64,000 nucleotides of DNA from Acridotheres tristis (GCA_037013685.1 CM072896.1:11349444-11413443), one strand, 5' to 3'. Numbered from the stretch's first letter, positions 34,601 through 47,600 are shown. The notes: generated by a model not told the origin, from the sequence alone. A program made the numbers and translations.

Positions 34601-37600
34601 TGGAAGTGAGGAAGGCAAACGCACTGATAGTGTGTTTTGTGCTTCAGTGAAGTGATAAATTCGCTCTGTTAATTCTTAATATTTATTCTGAGATTACAGT
34701 GTATTTTTTAAAGGCATAAATGCAGTATTATCCTTTCAGGAACAGCATGTCCATTGTCCCTTTGACAGGGTTTGTGTAGGCTTTTAAGCCTTGCTTAGAG
34801 AGATATCTTGGAGCTACACTAATTAGAGCAAGCAGAGTATGTTTTGGGGTGTGTCACTGGGAATGGAGGTAGCAGAAGTTTTTATCATCTTTACTATTTT
34901 CCATCTTTCTGTTAGAAGATTATATATATTTCTCTGTATACAGAATGACAACAGCGTTAATGAGGGGAATCTTACTAAGCTACCTGTTTTTATATTTTCA
35001 TATGCATTACTTTATTTTAAAACACTTAAAAGTTTAATTGTCTATGATTTCCATGGCATTGTGTGTATGTTCACAGATAAAATGTGAGTGCATCAGAATC
35101 AGATTCTTTTGTCAAACAGCTGCTTCTGGTTTTGAACAAGAGCTTAGTTTCTTGCCTTGATAGTCAAGTGCAGGTTTTTAAGCCTGCAAATAGCATATTC
35201 AAGTACAAAATTATGTAATTAAATATGCAGACTACTAAAGTAAATTTATGTATTATTCCCCAGAGATCAGATTTTTGACAGTGATCTAAGAAGCTTTTTG
35301 TTTCTAAATGCAACTTGTTCATGGAAAACGTATTTATTAATCATATAAATTTGTTTTCATTTCTTACTGGCTTTCAAAATTTTGATACGTTAATCAAAAA
35401 ATCCTGGTCAAGTTAGCTGCAGTTTCCTCTTAGAAAACAGCTTTCAAAATAGAATAGTACAAAAAGTTACAAACCGCTGCTTGCAAAGACAAGAGATCTG
35501 CACTTCAATTAATGTTCTTGTCAAATTCACCAAGTGAATATAAAAAGTACTGAATGAGGCACTTGTACATATTTTTATCCCCTCCTTCCGCTACTGACTT
35601 GGGTAATGAAGTGTGGATGTGGCTGTTACATGCCAGTTGGAAGGGAGCCAAAGCAGAGATGTTGTTTGTACATGTGCAGATGTTGGCAGGATTCCCCGCT
35701 CTCCTGTTGTCAAAAGATGTTTTTATTGCCACAGTGTTATAAATATATCTGTTACAGCATGGCATGCAGCTATTCTACTGGTAACAGGAAGGTGTTCTGA
35801 ATAAACCAAACTGCTCCTAGAATTTCTTGTCTGGAATGAAATTCAGTGTACACAGTGCAGGAAGCATAATAGATGTGTTTGGAAGATGAGTGACTAACGC
35901 TGCACTTTGAAAATCAGTGTAATGCATTACATAAATCCCTGCTGCTGCTGGAAAGGAAAGGTCCTCTTAACTCCTCCCCTCTTCTGCACCCAGCTGTTGA
36001 GACCTTCTCTTTTCCTTTCAGCACTACATCCTAGCATGAGGTGGTGATGTGGTATGGATCAGGCTCTGATCCAAGGAAGTACCAGCCCTGCTTTCCTAAT
36101 GATATGCAGGGGATTGAAATGAGTCTGCTTGGTGGGTTGGGAGGGAGGAACACCTTTGCTTCCAAGGGTAGCACTTCCTTTGCCAGGTTCAATTGTTTGA
36201 AAAGAGAGGCAAAGTCATAAGCAGGGCAGGATTGGAACATAGAAAAAGAGAGCTGTGGAAAAGGAGTGGGGTGGTCCAAAGTAATATTTAAATAAAAATA
36301 TTAAAGCATTATTGAATTCAGTGTTGATGAAATCTAGCAATATGAAAATGTCATACAGAGTTGGTGAAATTAGTTAAGCATGTGTTTATCAGGTAACTTT
36401 TCTCCAATTGAAAGAGAAGTTTGTATGATGCAGGTAAAACAAATAATTTCATTCGATGGACAGCAGCTATTTGTTTCTTGTTTTGTTTTGGTCCAGGACT
36501 GAATATAGTCATGATAAATACACATGAAATACCTCTTTGGTGACATTTATTGATGCCACAGCCATGTTTTTATTATATAGTCTGTTCAGAATAAGTAACA
36601 GAGAACACTGAATTAGCACATACTTCAGTTGTTGGAAGGTTATTTTGTTAACCACAAAACAAGTGAAACCCCCTCTCCCAAAGCCTCATAACTGTGGCAC
36701 TTGACTTGACCTGAACTGGTGCTATTTGGCTGTGCTTCTGCCTTCATTAATTGCCCTGAGTCCTGCAGGTAAATAAGCCTGGTGGCTGGATAATGTCTTC
36801 CCTATTGCTTGGTAGGTTTAGTTACTGAGAGAGATTTAGTTCTGCTGAGTTACGAGATATCACAGCTTGAAAATACCATACTGCTCTCAAACCAGTGAAA
36901 TTAGTTCGTGTTATCCTCAGGATTTATCACAACCTGTTTTGCTTATGTAGGTCACGTGATAAAAATAGAGTTGAAGTTCAGACATGCAGACACGTCAAAA
37001 ACTTTGAACTTCTTCTGTTATTACTATTGCTCTGATGTCCTTTTGCCCAGCCAAGAAAGGTGGTTCTTTGTCACGGTTACTTATCCAGAAATTGTCTTCT
37101 AAGGTTTGCCACCTTAGAGAGCAGCTTCATGACTCTTGCCATAAAAATGGCACACATTGTCAATTATGTGTATTAATGATGATTTTAGTATCTTCGGGTG
37201 TACTGTATAGACAAGGTTGATTATATTAGGCACCTCTTCCCTGCATGGTCTTGTAGTTCAGACCTGTTCTGCATGGTGTGCTTCCTTCCAGTCTCTTTCC
37301 CCAGCTGACAGTAAATGTTTTGTGCCATTGTGGCCATTGTATTCCAGAAGGTGTAAAGCTTTCATTGATCCTGAAACCCACCATGCTGTTCACCCCAGCT
37401 GTGGTAAAACCTTTGCTATGTCATTACTGCAGAATTGATCATGAGTGGTGTCTGGTGACACCATAGCAAGGCAGAACAGGAGGACATGGGCATATGGTGG
37501 TATCTCCTAATAGTTACAATTCGTGTACATCATATTCTTCTACAAATTTGAGGTTTCTTAAATGAGTGCTTTTGTAGTTTCTTCCTGTTGCATTCCTATT

Positions 37601-38393
37601 CAGCATTCCTCTGTAGTTTGGAGGGCAGCTTTTAAGTGCTTGTCTGTTCATATTGAAGTCCTAGGGCACGTCCAGCAGAACTGGACTGGGAAAACAGAAC
37701 TGGTGTGTTGTGACTTGTTTTGTAATTCCTTGCAGTGGGTCATTTCTATTCAGTCTCTTTTGTTAACTTCCAAAAAAGGTGCTGTTGGAGACAGATTTTA
37801 CTGTTGATAAAAATCTTAAGTGGCTGTGTCTAATAAACACACTGTATATATATGTAGCAATTAATCAAGAGACAGACTGTTAAGGTATACTAGGAAATTA
37901 AGAAACCTCAAAGGAATCTTATCAACTGTGAAAATGGAAGGGGTGGTGATAGAGAGAAGGGGTGCCACTTTGTAGAGTCTTTTTCTTTAGGTTATTAAAG
38001 GAACTGGTTTTAATTAAAAGATCAAATGCAAAAATATTTTGATGGGAAATATACTTGCATTACTACAACAAATGTGTAATACAACACCAAGAGAAAAAGG
38101 TGGTTGATTTAATTGTGTGTGTAAATATATGTGGGGGTGTGTATAGCTGGAAGGCTAGATATGGGTTATGTATTGTTTCAGGTCATCCAGCTTTTTCCCT
38201 GCATTAGTCCAGCGAGGCCTCTTGGTCGCATAAATACATTTTGTATCGTTTTTCCTTTCCCTTCAAAACTTAGAAATATATAGATTATTGTGTTAGATGG
38301 ATATTTGCAGCTTTCTTTTAGTTTTATTGAAAAGCCTTTTAAAATCTGAACTGTTTTGTATTAAATAAAAATTGTAAATTTTTTTGTATGCAG

Positions 38394-38697
38394 AGTTTTC
38401 CCTCTGACGAGGGTTGGCCCTTCGCAAAGTATTTGGGAGCATGTGGAAGAATGGTGGCTGTCAACTACGTGGGAGAAGAGCTGTGGAGTTACTTCAATGC
38501 ACCGTGGGAGAAACGAGTGGATCTGGCCTGGCAATTAATGGAAATAGCTGAGCAGCTGACAAATAATGACTTTGAATTTGCACTCTACCTCCTTGATGTG
38601 AGCTTTGACAACTTTGCAGTGGGACCGAGAGATGGGAAGGTTATCATTGTAGATGCAGAAAACGTTCTGGTAGCAGACAAAAGGTTGATCAGACAGA
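38394..38697 (+). CDS. DIPK2A: DIPK2A coding exon 2 (residues 219-319, kinase C-lobe)
   Basis: The exon opens after ..TATGCAG with SFPSDEGWPFAKYLGACGRM, matching the mammalian exon border exactly. It carries the catalytic-loop equivalent LYLLDVSFDN (D286 and N291) and the metal-binding DFG equivalent in VIIVDAEN (D305), so the D..N..D set expected for an active divergent kinase is present even though HRD and DFG are not canonical. The donor A|GTAAGT is phase 1 and joins exon 3 to give N320 of RQNKPENW. The 304-nt length is consistent with this. Protein identity to mammals is near complete. Codon use is mixed and AT-tolerant, in contrast to exon 1. Confidence 0.97.
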
Positions 38698-41221
38698 GTA
38701 AGTGTCTTCTTTCACTCCCCTCACCCCATGTGTCTCACTTCTTTCTCTGCAGTATTTAAAGTGTGTGTGGTTGGTAAATGCTTTTGTTTTTTTTTTGCTT
38801 TACAACTAGACTACTAATTAACAAATGAATTAGCTTTCTTCTGCAATGAGACTACTAACCAGCTTGACCAATTTGTCAGTTTCATGAACTGTTGAGTATA
38901 CCTGTCAGTGCTGTAAAGCTGCATAAAGGAAGAGATGGGGGTGGGAAGAGAGGATGTTGGTGCAGGGTGTGTTTGGACAGATGGGTGGACAGACAGCCTG
39001 ACTGTCTTGACCACCTTAGCTAAGAGAGAGAGGTTTTTTTTGGTTCTTCCAGACACCTGTGTAACAATGGAAGTCTTGGAATTCTACTTTCTGTGAATGG
39101 CAAACAGCATTAGTGCCTGCTTTGCCTTAGTCCCATAGCCTGGCTTTGCTTCCCGTTGGTTCTCTGTAATAATGGAACCGAAGGAATGGGTAGTTCTAGT
39201 GCTGTTTACAAATTCATTTTCTTTCTGTCTGCTGTAAAAGCTCAAAGCAGTGGCAGCAGGAGAGGTGTTTGACAAAGTGGCATCACATAGGTATGTATTC
39301 TTCATGAGCTTATAAAGAAAACTTGCAGACCTAAGGGCTGGAGACATTAAACATGAAACTCTGGATTCTGCAGAAGTTCATGGCAACAGGCCAAGTGACT
39401 CCAGTTTGCTTTGGGTGAAGGGATTTTTCTAAGCTTTGCAAATAGGCTTCATGTGTTGTGCTGCAGATTTAATTTTAGACTGTATTTTTCTCTCCCACAC
39501 ATTTGCCTACAAGAATGTGTGTTTTAGGGTTATTTGGTTGGGGTTTTTTTATTAGATTTTGTACTTTCTCAAGCAGCTTAGATTAAAACTATATGAGCCT
39601 ACCAAGGAAACCTTTTAATATATTGACTATTCAGTAAATTTACTGTAGAACCCTTTCCTCTCTGCTCCATTCCTTTCTCTTCTGTTCCTTTCCCTCCCTC
39701 TTAATATTACTGAAGGCTTTCATTTTTGGAGCATGTCTGAATTGTTCAGGCAGAAAGATGTCCAGATGAGCTCTGAAAATGTTGATACATTTGATACATC
39801 TGAAATGTTAAAAATGTATGTGGAATAGGAATGAGTAGGTCCTTGCAGAACATGAATGCTCCAAGTGTCATATATGTTGTCCCAACAGGACAAAGAACAA
39901 AACAGGGTTTTGGTGTGATTCATGATCTAACAATCAAGAACGCATGAAATAAAAGAGGATATAAGAAAATTCTTAGTCTTTCTATCAACTTGTGCCATGG
40001 CTGACATTTAATACTGATTTCATGGATCTTTGGGGAAGTTCCATTTGACAGTCTCTGTCCAGATCAATGTGCCTGTTTAGTTATTTCAATATGTACCTTC
40101 TGTCCAGTTGCACTGTACACTGATACCTAATTGTATTCTGTGTGGGATGTCACATTTGAGTTTGCTGAAGCCCTTTTTACACGTTCTCTTTTGCTGGCTT
40201 TTTTTTTTCCACATTGAATTTGCCATTAATTCTACAGATCTTACATCATGTTTTTATAGTTTTAGCTGTCATCCTTCAGTTCTTTTTTTTTCCTAAACTG
40301 TCTCTCAGTGTGCTATGAATGAGAAGACCAATAGTCAGCTCAGAGACTAGCCAAGCACAGATGAGTTTCTCTTTGTACCTCACACTGCTAAGAGTGATCT
40401 GCAAAACTATGGGACTGCATGATAAGGACTTCCTCTCAAAGCTGGCAATAGTCTGGAATCTTGAGCTGAAAGTTTTCTTACAAAAAATAGTAAGAACTTG
40501 AGAGAGCTCACACTTGGTAACCTTTTAAGTGTTATTACTGCATAAGGTATTTTATGTAAATCAGATTTTAAGGTAAAGAAAGCTGTGACAAAGTGTACAT
40601 GTGCATAAATGCCATTAGCCTTGTTGAATTTTACTTTTTTCAAAGATTATAAGTAATGTATCTGCTTTTTTATGTTCTTTCTGGTTACTGCCATGTCGAA
40701 AGTAAGAAGATAAAGTTTCAGAAGTTTATAGCAATTACTTTGCAATGTTGTTTTAGTCTTTGGTAGACCACTTACCAGCAGTAGTTTCCAGGGCAACTGG
40801 AGAACCCAAGTCTACGTTGCTAAAATAAATCATGTTGCTTGTTTGTTTTTCTCTCAGCTTTGGCTCTGGATTGTTCTCTTGTACTTGCTCATGCTGCATA
40901 TTTTCCTCTGGGTATGTGTGAATGTAGATTTCATGTGTTTACTGTGCTGCTTTTTTTCTTGCCCTCTCCTTGCTATCTATTTTGCCCTCTTTCTTTCTTT
41001 CCCATATTTTTTGTTTTCTTAGGACCATTTCAGCAGAAGGATGTATCAGACTGTCTGATGCAGTTTTAGGCTCGAACATTTCTGAGATTACCTAAACAAA
41101 ACCGGTTTGTAGTTTAAATATTACCAGTTTGCTGTGTATTGAGCTTCTGATTATGTTCAGACACACATACGCTCTTTCTTCCCCTCTCTCACTTGTTTTC
41201 CTGTCTCCTTGTATTTCCCAG
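38698..41221 (+). other. DIPK2A: DIPK2A intron 2
   Basis: This is a 2.5-kb AT-rich intron bounded by GTAAGT and TTGTATTTCCCAG. It contains an RFX-like X-box GTTTCCAGGGCAAC at 40784-40797 and long pyrimidine tracts before the acceptor (40940-41020). No other exon is recognised. The unspliced frame of exon 2 stops 60 nt into the intron. Confidence 0.93.
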
Positions 41222-41553
41222 ATAAACCTGAGAACTGGGACGTGTGGTACGAGAGCAAGTTTGATGACTGTGATAAAGAAGCTTGTCTGTCCTTCTCGAA
41301 GGAGATTCTTTGTGCTCGTGTCACTGTGGACCACAACTATTACGCCATCTGCCAGAACCTTTTGTCCAGACATGCCACGTGGCGGGGCACCTCGGGGGGG
41401 CTGCTGCACGACCCCCCAGCCGAGATTGCCAAAGAGGGACGCCTGGAGGCCCTGCTGGATGAGTGTGCCAACCCAAAGAAGAGATATGGTCGATTCCAAG
41501 CAGCCAAGGAACTCCGGGAATACCTTGCACAGCTCAGTAACAACGTGAGGTAG
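41222..41553 (+). CDS. DIPK2A: DIPK2A coding exon 3 (residues 320-429 and stop)
   Basis: The terminal coding exon starts with AT after CCCAG, completing N320, and continues KPENWDVWYESKFDDCDKEA. It encodes the Cys-bearing C-terminal part of the kinase-like domain (C336, C341, C350, C363, C401) and ends in AKELREYLAQLSNNVR, then TAG at 41551-41553, the same ending as the mammalian protein. The three exons sum to 1290 nt (429 residues plus stop), one residue shorter than the 430 of human, explained by a missing Arg in the REG-S/R-RVVLK segment of exon 1. No frameshift or stop interrupts the gene. A GGGGGGG..CCCCCC inverted repeat (about 41394-41416) lies over TSGGLLHDPP. Confidence 0.97.
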
Positions 41554-42887
41554 TCCACAGTGCAATTATTTTGCAACACTGGCTAAAACACTATTGCAAA
41601 GACACATAGAAAACAGAAGTTTTGGACTCCTGTGTTAAAAAGAGAGAATAAAAGCCCCTAGTTCATCAGTTTTCGAAATACTGTAAAAATAGAATTTTAC
41701 GGTGTTATAATGTTCCTTTGCAAACAAACAAGGTACTTACTGAATTAAAACTTGAGCTACTATTGACTGTCCTCCCTAACTGTTTAAAAGGGAGTAGGTC
41801 ACAAAGGACTGATAGCTTAATTGACAGTGTGTCAAAGGGTACTTTACATAAAACTGCATTAGGGTCACAGTTTTGTGAAACTGATGTTCTTACTTGGAAA
41901 GTCAAGTTAGACTGGTGGCCTGTTTTAAAGGCCTTTTTCCTGACATCGTTGTCTCATTTTTGTGTTTGTTTAAACACCTTGAAGTGGCATTTACATTCAG
42001 GTATCTAGCTGTCTGCATTTTTTCAAACTGAACAGGCTTTCATGTTAATGCTGTGCAGAACATTCCTACTGTGAGTGCAGGATTCCTGAGTTTACTGTCT
42101 TGTTTTAGGGGGTTTTACACTGTATTTTACTATGCTTAGACATTGTAGTTTGTTTTTTTTAAGATCATCATAAGCTCAAATCTCACTTGAACTAACATTC
42201 ATTTAATGTCTTCTTTGGTTCTGCCATTGGAAATATCACTTAATGTAACTATTGTAAAAAATTTCATGCCAGTATATACACATGGCTGTTTAACAGGAAA
42301 TCATGGTATGAACAAACTTATATTTAACAGAGATAATTTGAAAATTGGAAAGACACTACAATAAAAAGATCTGTGTTAATTTAAATTGGGGATAGAAGAT
42401 TGACTAAAAATAAAAAATCACTAGTCTGGTGTAGTTTAAGTATAAACCAAAGAAAATGGTTTTGTTTATTAGGTTTTGAACATATAGTAAACAAAGAATA
42501 CTATACTGTGGTGAAGCTAATAATTTTCAAAATTCAGATTTTGATGGTCCTTGGTTACTTTCTGAAGAACTTCTAAAACTGTGTACTTATGCTAGAGAAA
42601 ATCCTAATTTGAATAATAATGTCAAGCAGGTTAGCAGTTTGTTTTACGTTCTTCTCAAGTGTTGAATGGAATTTTCTGAATAGTCATCTTTTGGTTTACC
42701 AGTAAGCTGTACTCACTCTAGGTACCTTTTCCTGAGCTAAATTTGCCTATTCCCAGTACAGTTGAAATTGACTTGTTGAGGTTTATGTAAATATGGAGTT
42801 GTTCTCATAAATCACAGTTTTTATAAAAGCCTCAGTTACTGCTACAAGAACTCACTTGAAAGCTTGCTCCTCAGTTTTTGGTTTTGC

Positions 42888-42902
42888 TTTTTTTTTTTTT
42901 TT
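42888..42902. repeat. (T)15 homopolymer
   Basis: An uninterrupted run of 15 T in the probable 3' UTR of DIPK2A. Confidence 0.9.
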
Positions 42903-43254
42903 CACAACTACTGTGCTTCATTTTCCTGAAGTCTTGTACGTACAAAGATACTCTTAGGAAATGTGTGCATATTACTTCTAGTAACAGTAATGAAGGAGAC
43001 TAATATTTCTTAAATGCGTGTATAAAACACTATTTTTTACAAGCTAAACTTAATTCTGAGCAAGGTAATGGGTGCTACTTGCAAGAGCAGAGCTGCTCTG
43101 CCTCCTTTACTGCATCGAAGCCTGATGGAAATTGTTCTGCAAGTGAGGAAAATGGCAAACTCACTGACTTGGCCTCCTTACTCAAAGCTCAGAGTACTCA
43201 AAGAGCACAGAGATGCAGAGCGCTCTTTGATTTCTTAGGTCGCTGTATTTTGAG

Positions 43255-43348
43255 GACACAGTTTAATGGTGAACCTGGTGGTGGTGCTGGGTTGCTGGTT
43301 GGACTTCGTGATCTTAAAGGTCTTTTCCAACTTTAAAGATTCTATGAT
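43255..43348 (+). mobile_element. CR1 LINE 3' tail, sense orientation
   Basis: GGTGGTGCTGGGTTGCTGGTTGGACTTCGTGATCTTAAAGGTCTTTTCCAAC, then GATTCTATGA, is the classic avian CR1 3' end with its short ATTCTATGA terminal repeat. It is 5'-truncated to under 100 bp and moderately diverged. Confidence 0.85.
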
Positions 43349-43677
43349 TAAGGATATTTTAGAATTGGAAATTCTCACTCTTATGTCATCATTGTCTCTG
43401 TAGTCTTAATTTGTTCCCAGTCCCTTGTCTTGTTTTCTGAAGTTAGAATGCCCAGTGCAGCTCTTAATTTTAATTTCTCTCCTCATTTGAACATTTTTAT
43501 GTGCTTGTTCTTGCACAAGCTGTTGAAGAAGGTTCATGTTACTTTTCTTCATAAAATCCACTTATTTGAAGAAAATAGACTAACCCTCAGACTAGGTACT
43601 ACTGATGCCTTAAGTTTTAGCTTTCATATTTTCCAGGTTCTGTACTGCATTAATGTGCAACTGAACTTCATATGAAG

Positions 43678-44076
43678 TGTTAGCAAGTTCTCTTCACAGT
43701 TTAGTTAGACAAAACAATCCTTTTCCAGCCTGAGAACCAAGGACACCCTTGCAGCTTCAGGCCCAAAAAGTGTAAACGATGGTGAATTGAGGAAAGCAAT
43801 CTGGGAGGATGGGACTTCATAACCTGAAGCTGTAATTGGACAATTAACTCCAATATGTAAATGGACCAAAACTTATAAAAGTGTGAAAACTCATGACCCA
43901 CCGTCCATCTTGGGGTGTAGCCTCAGCCAGGCTCTTGTACTGCCCAAGGTGTATCCTTTAAAGACTTTTTAAATAAATAACTACTTTATTCCTTTAGCTC
44001 TGTCTAGTCTCTGTTCCAGGCAACCTCTCAAGGCATCACTACCATCCGACCATAAAGGCCTTGACTTACCACTACA
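43678..44076 (+). mobile_element. Solo LTR, ERVK-like avian endogenous retrovirus, sense orientation
   Basis: It begins TGTTAGC and ends CCACTACA (TGT..ACA ends), about 400 bp. In order it shows a U3 with CTGTAATTGGACAATTAACT, a TATA box TATAAAA at 43874-43880, an R segment, a poly(A) signal AATAAA at 43972-43977 and a U5-like tail (TAGCTCTGTCTAGTCTCTG). This arrangement fits the short LTRs of songbird beta-retrovirus-like (ERVK) elements. No internal retroviral genes are adjacent and no clear target duplication was found, so both borders carry an error of some tens of bases. Confidence 0.7.
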
Positions 44077-44594
44077 GTTGATTTTTAAACATCTACCACA
44101 TTTCCCAAAGAAAGAGGGAACTATGATTGTTAAAGTTGTGAAAGAAACAAACACTGCCAGTTTTGGTTACTACTTGAGACAGTTCTGTAACTGTCAGAAT
44201 GTTCTCTTAGATTTTATTTGGGGTTTAGTCCTTCCAGAAACAAGTTACTAGAGCTGCTTGTGAAGGGAACTTGGAAGTTAAAGGAAAAGAAACCCTAAAA
44301 ACCCCCACTACAACAAAAACACTACAGGGAAAACATTGTGGAGAGCAATAAATCTTGTTCCATTTGCACCTGTCAGATATTTATTGTACAATAACAATTT
44401 ATATTTTTAGTCATTGCCCATTATTATTGATGAACATGGTGAAATATTTTTGAATGAGATGTTTGGGGTTTGTATGTGCATTAAAATTGTCCTTTTGTAC
44501 TGTAAGTTACTGTTTGTTTGGAATATTTTATCAAAACTGTCTCCCTGTGCCTTTATATTACAAGAAAGTTGTTTCTGCAACTTCTAATGATATT

Positions 44595-44600
44595 AATAAA
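44595..44600 (+). terminator. DIPK2A: Candidate distal poly(A) signal of DIPK2A
   Basis: AATAAA sits in TATTAATAAAGAATACTTTAAG, 3.05 kb after the stop codon, with a T/GT-rich stretch about 60-140 nt downstream. It is favoured as the end of the long mRNA form because the preceding ~200 bp looks like typical 3' UTR sequence. Confidence 0.4.
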
Positions 44601-47600
44601 GAATACTTTAAGAACCTCATCTCAGCTATTCATTTTCAGATCAGTAAGTCTTGTGAAATCGACTGAGTCTTTTAGGATTTTCTTAGTCTAGGATGCATTA
44701 AAATATACATAGAACAAGTTTTTGTAGTGTTTCAGAATGCGCCGTCATCAGAAGTGAGAGATAGGAACCTTTTTTCCCTTCTCCTCTCTAGTTTGATGCA
44801 AAGTGTGAGTGGTGTGTCAGGGCTCCTGGTTCCCATCCTTGCAGGCAGAGCCCTTGGCCTGGCTCATGCCTTGGCTGGGTGCAGGAGGGCCCTGTGCCTG
44901 TGGGGTGTCTGCAGAGGGACAGGGAAGGGGCTGCTGTGGCAGCAGATGAGTCTGTGCTTGTCCTGCTGCAAGGAACACAAAGCACCTGTTCTGGGTGGCT
45001 GGAAATGAAGGCAAATCTTAGGGGCATTACTAATGGACCTTGGCAGGGAATAGCGACTTGCATGTTCAGCTCTGAGTGGGAAAGTTCTGACTTTAAAAGG
45101 AAAAATATCTAAGGCTGTTTTTTATATTTGGTGAGTTAACTCCAGTGTTCCGAGAGCAGCACTGTGAAAGCAGAATATGCTTCAAAGCAACACAGGCTGT
45201 TTAATAAACAGCTTGTTCAGAGAGGAAGAGCTTTTTTGGATGGGAGGAGTATTAGTCAAACAATATAATACACATCTTTCTATTCTGAATATGATGCTTC
45301 TGTATAAGTTTGACTTTTACTACAAATTCTCTCTTTTGGTATTAATGGAGGCTGTATCCATTTAATGCACCCTTGGTATAACAACACATTCCCAGATACA
45401 TACCCTGAATAATTTTAAAGTAATGGTATTTTTGAAATGTAGTGCATTTTTATTTTGTGGGGATTTTTCCTCCAAAAGTAGTTCTGAAACTCCTTACTGG
45501 TTCAAATTAATTTTCATTTTTTCTGTGAGAAGAAGGGCCTACCTCCATCAGGAGAGGGCATGGAAAAATAGAACCAGAATTCTGAGGAAAAGAATTGGAG
45601 GAATATTGCTGGGGAATTGAATGAAGGGAAACTTGCTGACTGCAGTGCCTCACAGTAGAAAATTAGAATACCAATAATGGGCCTAATTATTCCACTTGTT
45701 GCAGAATATCAGGAGCAGTTCTAATTGTTTATTTAGATAGACTCATTTGAGAAACTGTGTGTGGTTCAGCTTAGCACACTCATGCTCGCTTTCCTAAGGG
45801 TCAGTTGAGAGCTCTGGCAAAAAGCAGATTTAACTTTTAAGAGCTGCTGTCTTTATTGACAGGCAGCAGGCTTACAGAGGAGTGGAGTTTGTACAGTGAG
45901 CACACACAGTTACAGGAATATGGCAAAGCACACTGTGCATTTTAGTCTTGGAATTCACGTCATGCTTTTTATCCAGTTCTAATATGAATCAATATACTTG
46001 AAAAATGTGTCAATTTTCTTACTGTTTTATAAAATCTAAATACGTAAACACCTGGCAGTTCTCAATTTGTTTTAGAGAAAGGTGAGACTTGACAAAGGTT
46101 AAGAAAACACATTTACTTCTCAGACCATCTTCTTACATTCTTTGACTTAGATGTTCTTGGTTGTGTTTATTTTTGTTGGTGGTGATGTTTTGTTTAAAAA
46201 CTTCCTAGTTTACAAAGGAGGAAAACTTGACAGGGACGATAAAACCAGTTTAATAGCTATCCCTTCAGCTGTTTGCCTTCCTGTACTTCTCAGCTGTACA
46301 TATTTTGCAGTTCTCCCCAGTGTCTCCTGTAGGTACTGTGAGCAGTCCATTACAATATTTTCCTAATTATTTTTCTAATTACGTTTTTTCCCCAAAGGTA
46401 TTATACAAAACTTCATATTAGGGTTATTGTTAATATCTTCCTAGAAGAGATGGTATTTTGTCTCTGCCAAATAGTAAAATTATGTATACATATGTTATTA
46501 AATTATGTTTGTCTTTGATCTTTATATAACCTGTTTAGTTTCAGCATAATTTAGCACTATTATAGTGTAAATAGACCGGATTAGCTTTCTGCTAACATTG
46601 TCTTATTTTCTAAATAGTTAATTGGCAATTGAGATAGAAGTATTGGGGTCACCTCATTCCCTGCTCCTTTCAGGAAGGCGGGGTTTGGGTAAAAAGAATC
46701 TGGCTGGTGTCATGTGGTGGTCTTCACTGTTTGAAATGTGAAAATGCTATGAAAGTGCTACCTGGCACATGTTTACTATGATGTGTTCCTGCCCCAGGGC
46801 CACATATATTATCAGAAACTGTTCTTTTCAGAATTTTGTAGAAATTTGCTTGTGGACACAGCTATCTGAATTTATAAAGGCTTGTAATGTCATGACTGCA
46901 TTATCCAGGTGCCTGACCAGCAGGTGCAGTAGGAAGGAGACAAAGGCTGAGGAGGTGTCTGTGCCCTGAGCAGGGCCTCCCTCTCTGCCCTGGCACTGCC
47001 CTCAGGGCTCAGCAGACTGCAGCAGAGCCTCTGCATCCTCAGTGTGTGCATGCCTGACCTGAGGCTTGTCTCCTGCACTGAACCTCCTCAGTGTATTGGT
47101 GCTCAGTTCACAGTTCCAATTTGTATTTGTTGGGGCTTGGAAGACGTGGGGTGTGCACGTGGGTTAGAGCTGGTGGCAAGGAACCTGTGCATCAACACTG
47201 CTCTGCAACCAAACCAGCACTGGGAAGCAGGAACAGGACTGAGACATTCCTTTCCAATCTGCTTTACTCCTGAGCAGGGCTAATGTAAACCCAGGCTCTG
47301 AGAGCTGAATGTATTCTTCACTAGGCAGAATGGAGACCCTGCGTTTTGACTGAGCTTCCTTAGACTTAAGTTTGTATATGACTTATCTATTCGTTTTGGC
47401 TAATGTCCTATCCAAATTTTATCTGTATATACAAATGTATATATAGATGTACACATATATGTGTATTTAGCATAAGCTGCTATTGCAGAATTCAGATTGG
47501 ACTTAAGGCTCACAACTAATTACTCAATTTACTCAATTGCTTTACTTGTGGAAAATCTGATAACCTAATTTTCCTGCCTTCTTTGTGACTTTGTTCATCA

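Larger units (their letters stand above)
26728..38393 (+). other. DIPK2A: DIPK2A intron 1
   Basis: This is an 11.7-kb intron from GTAAGC to TTTTTTGTATGCAG. Its first 400 bp are CpG-rich and the rest is AT-rich. It carries an antisense solo LTR (31084-31631) and a CTCF-like site near 29113. No other exon or gene is supported. ORFs here are all under about 90 codons and unremarkable. Confidence 0.9.
41554..44620 (+). other. DIPK2A: DIPK2A 3' UTR (probable extent)
   Basis: This is AT-rich sequence after the stop. The first AATAAA is at 41647-41652, only about 95 nt after the stop. Others are at 42360-42365 and 42409-42414, and a strong-looking one is at 44595-44600 following a conserved-looking stretch. 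Mammalian DIPK2A mRNAs have a 3' UTR of a few kilobases, so the distal end is favoured, but the actual site or sites cannot be proven here. If the distal end is used, the UTR includes a CR1 tail and an LTR. The chance ORFs at 41718-42008 and 43079-43336 are not genes. Confidence 0.45.

Noticed and set aside
43079..43336. 85-codon ORF ending in GLRDLKGLFQL
   Set aside because: Its last third is the translated CR1 3' tail and the rest is 3' UTR sequence.
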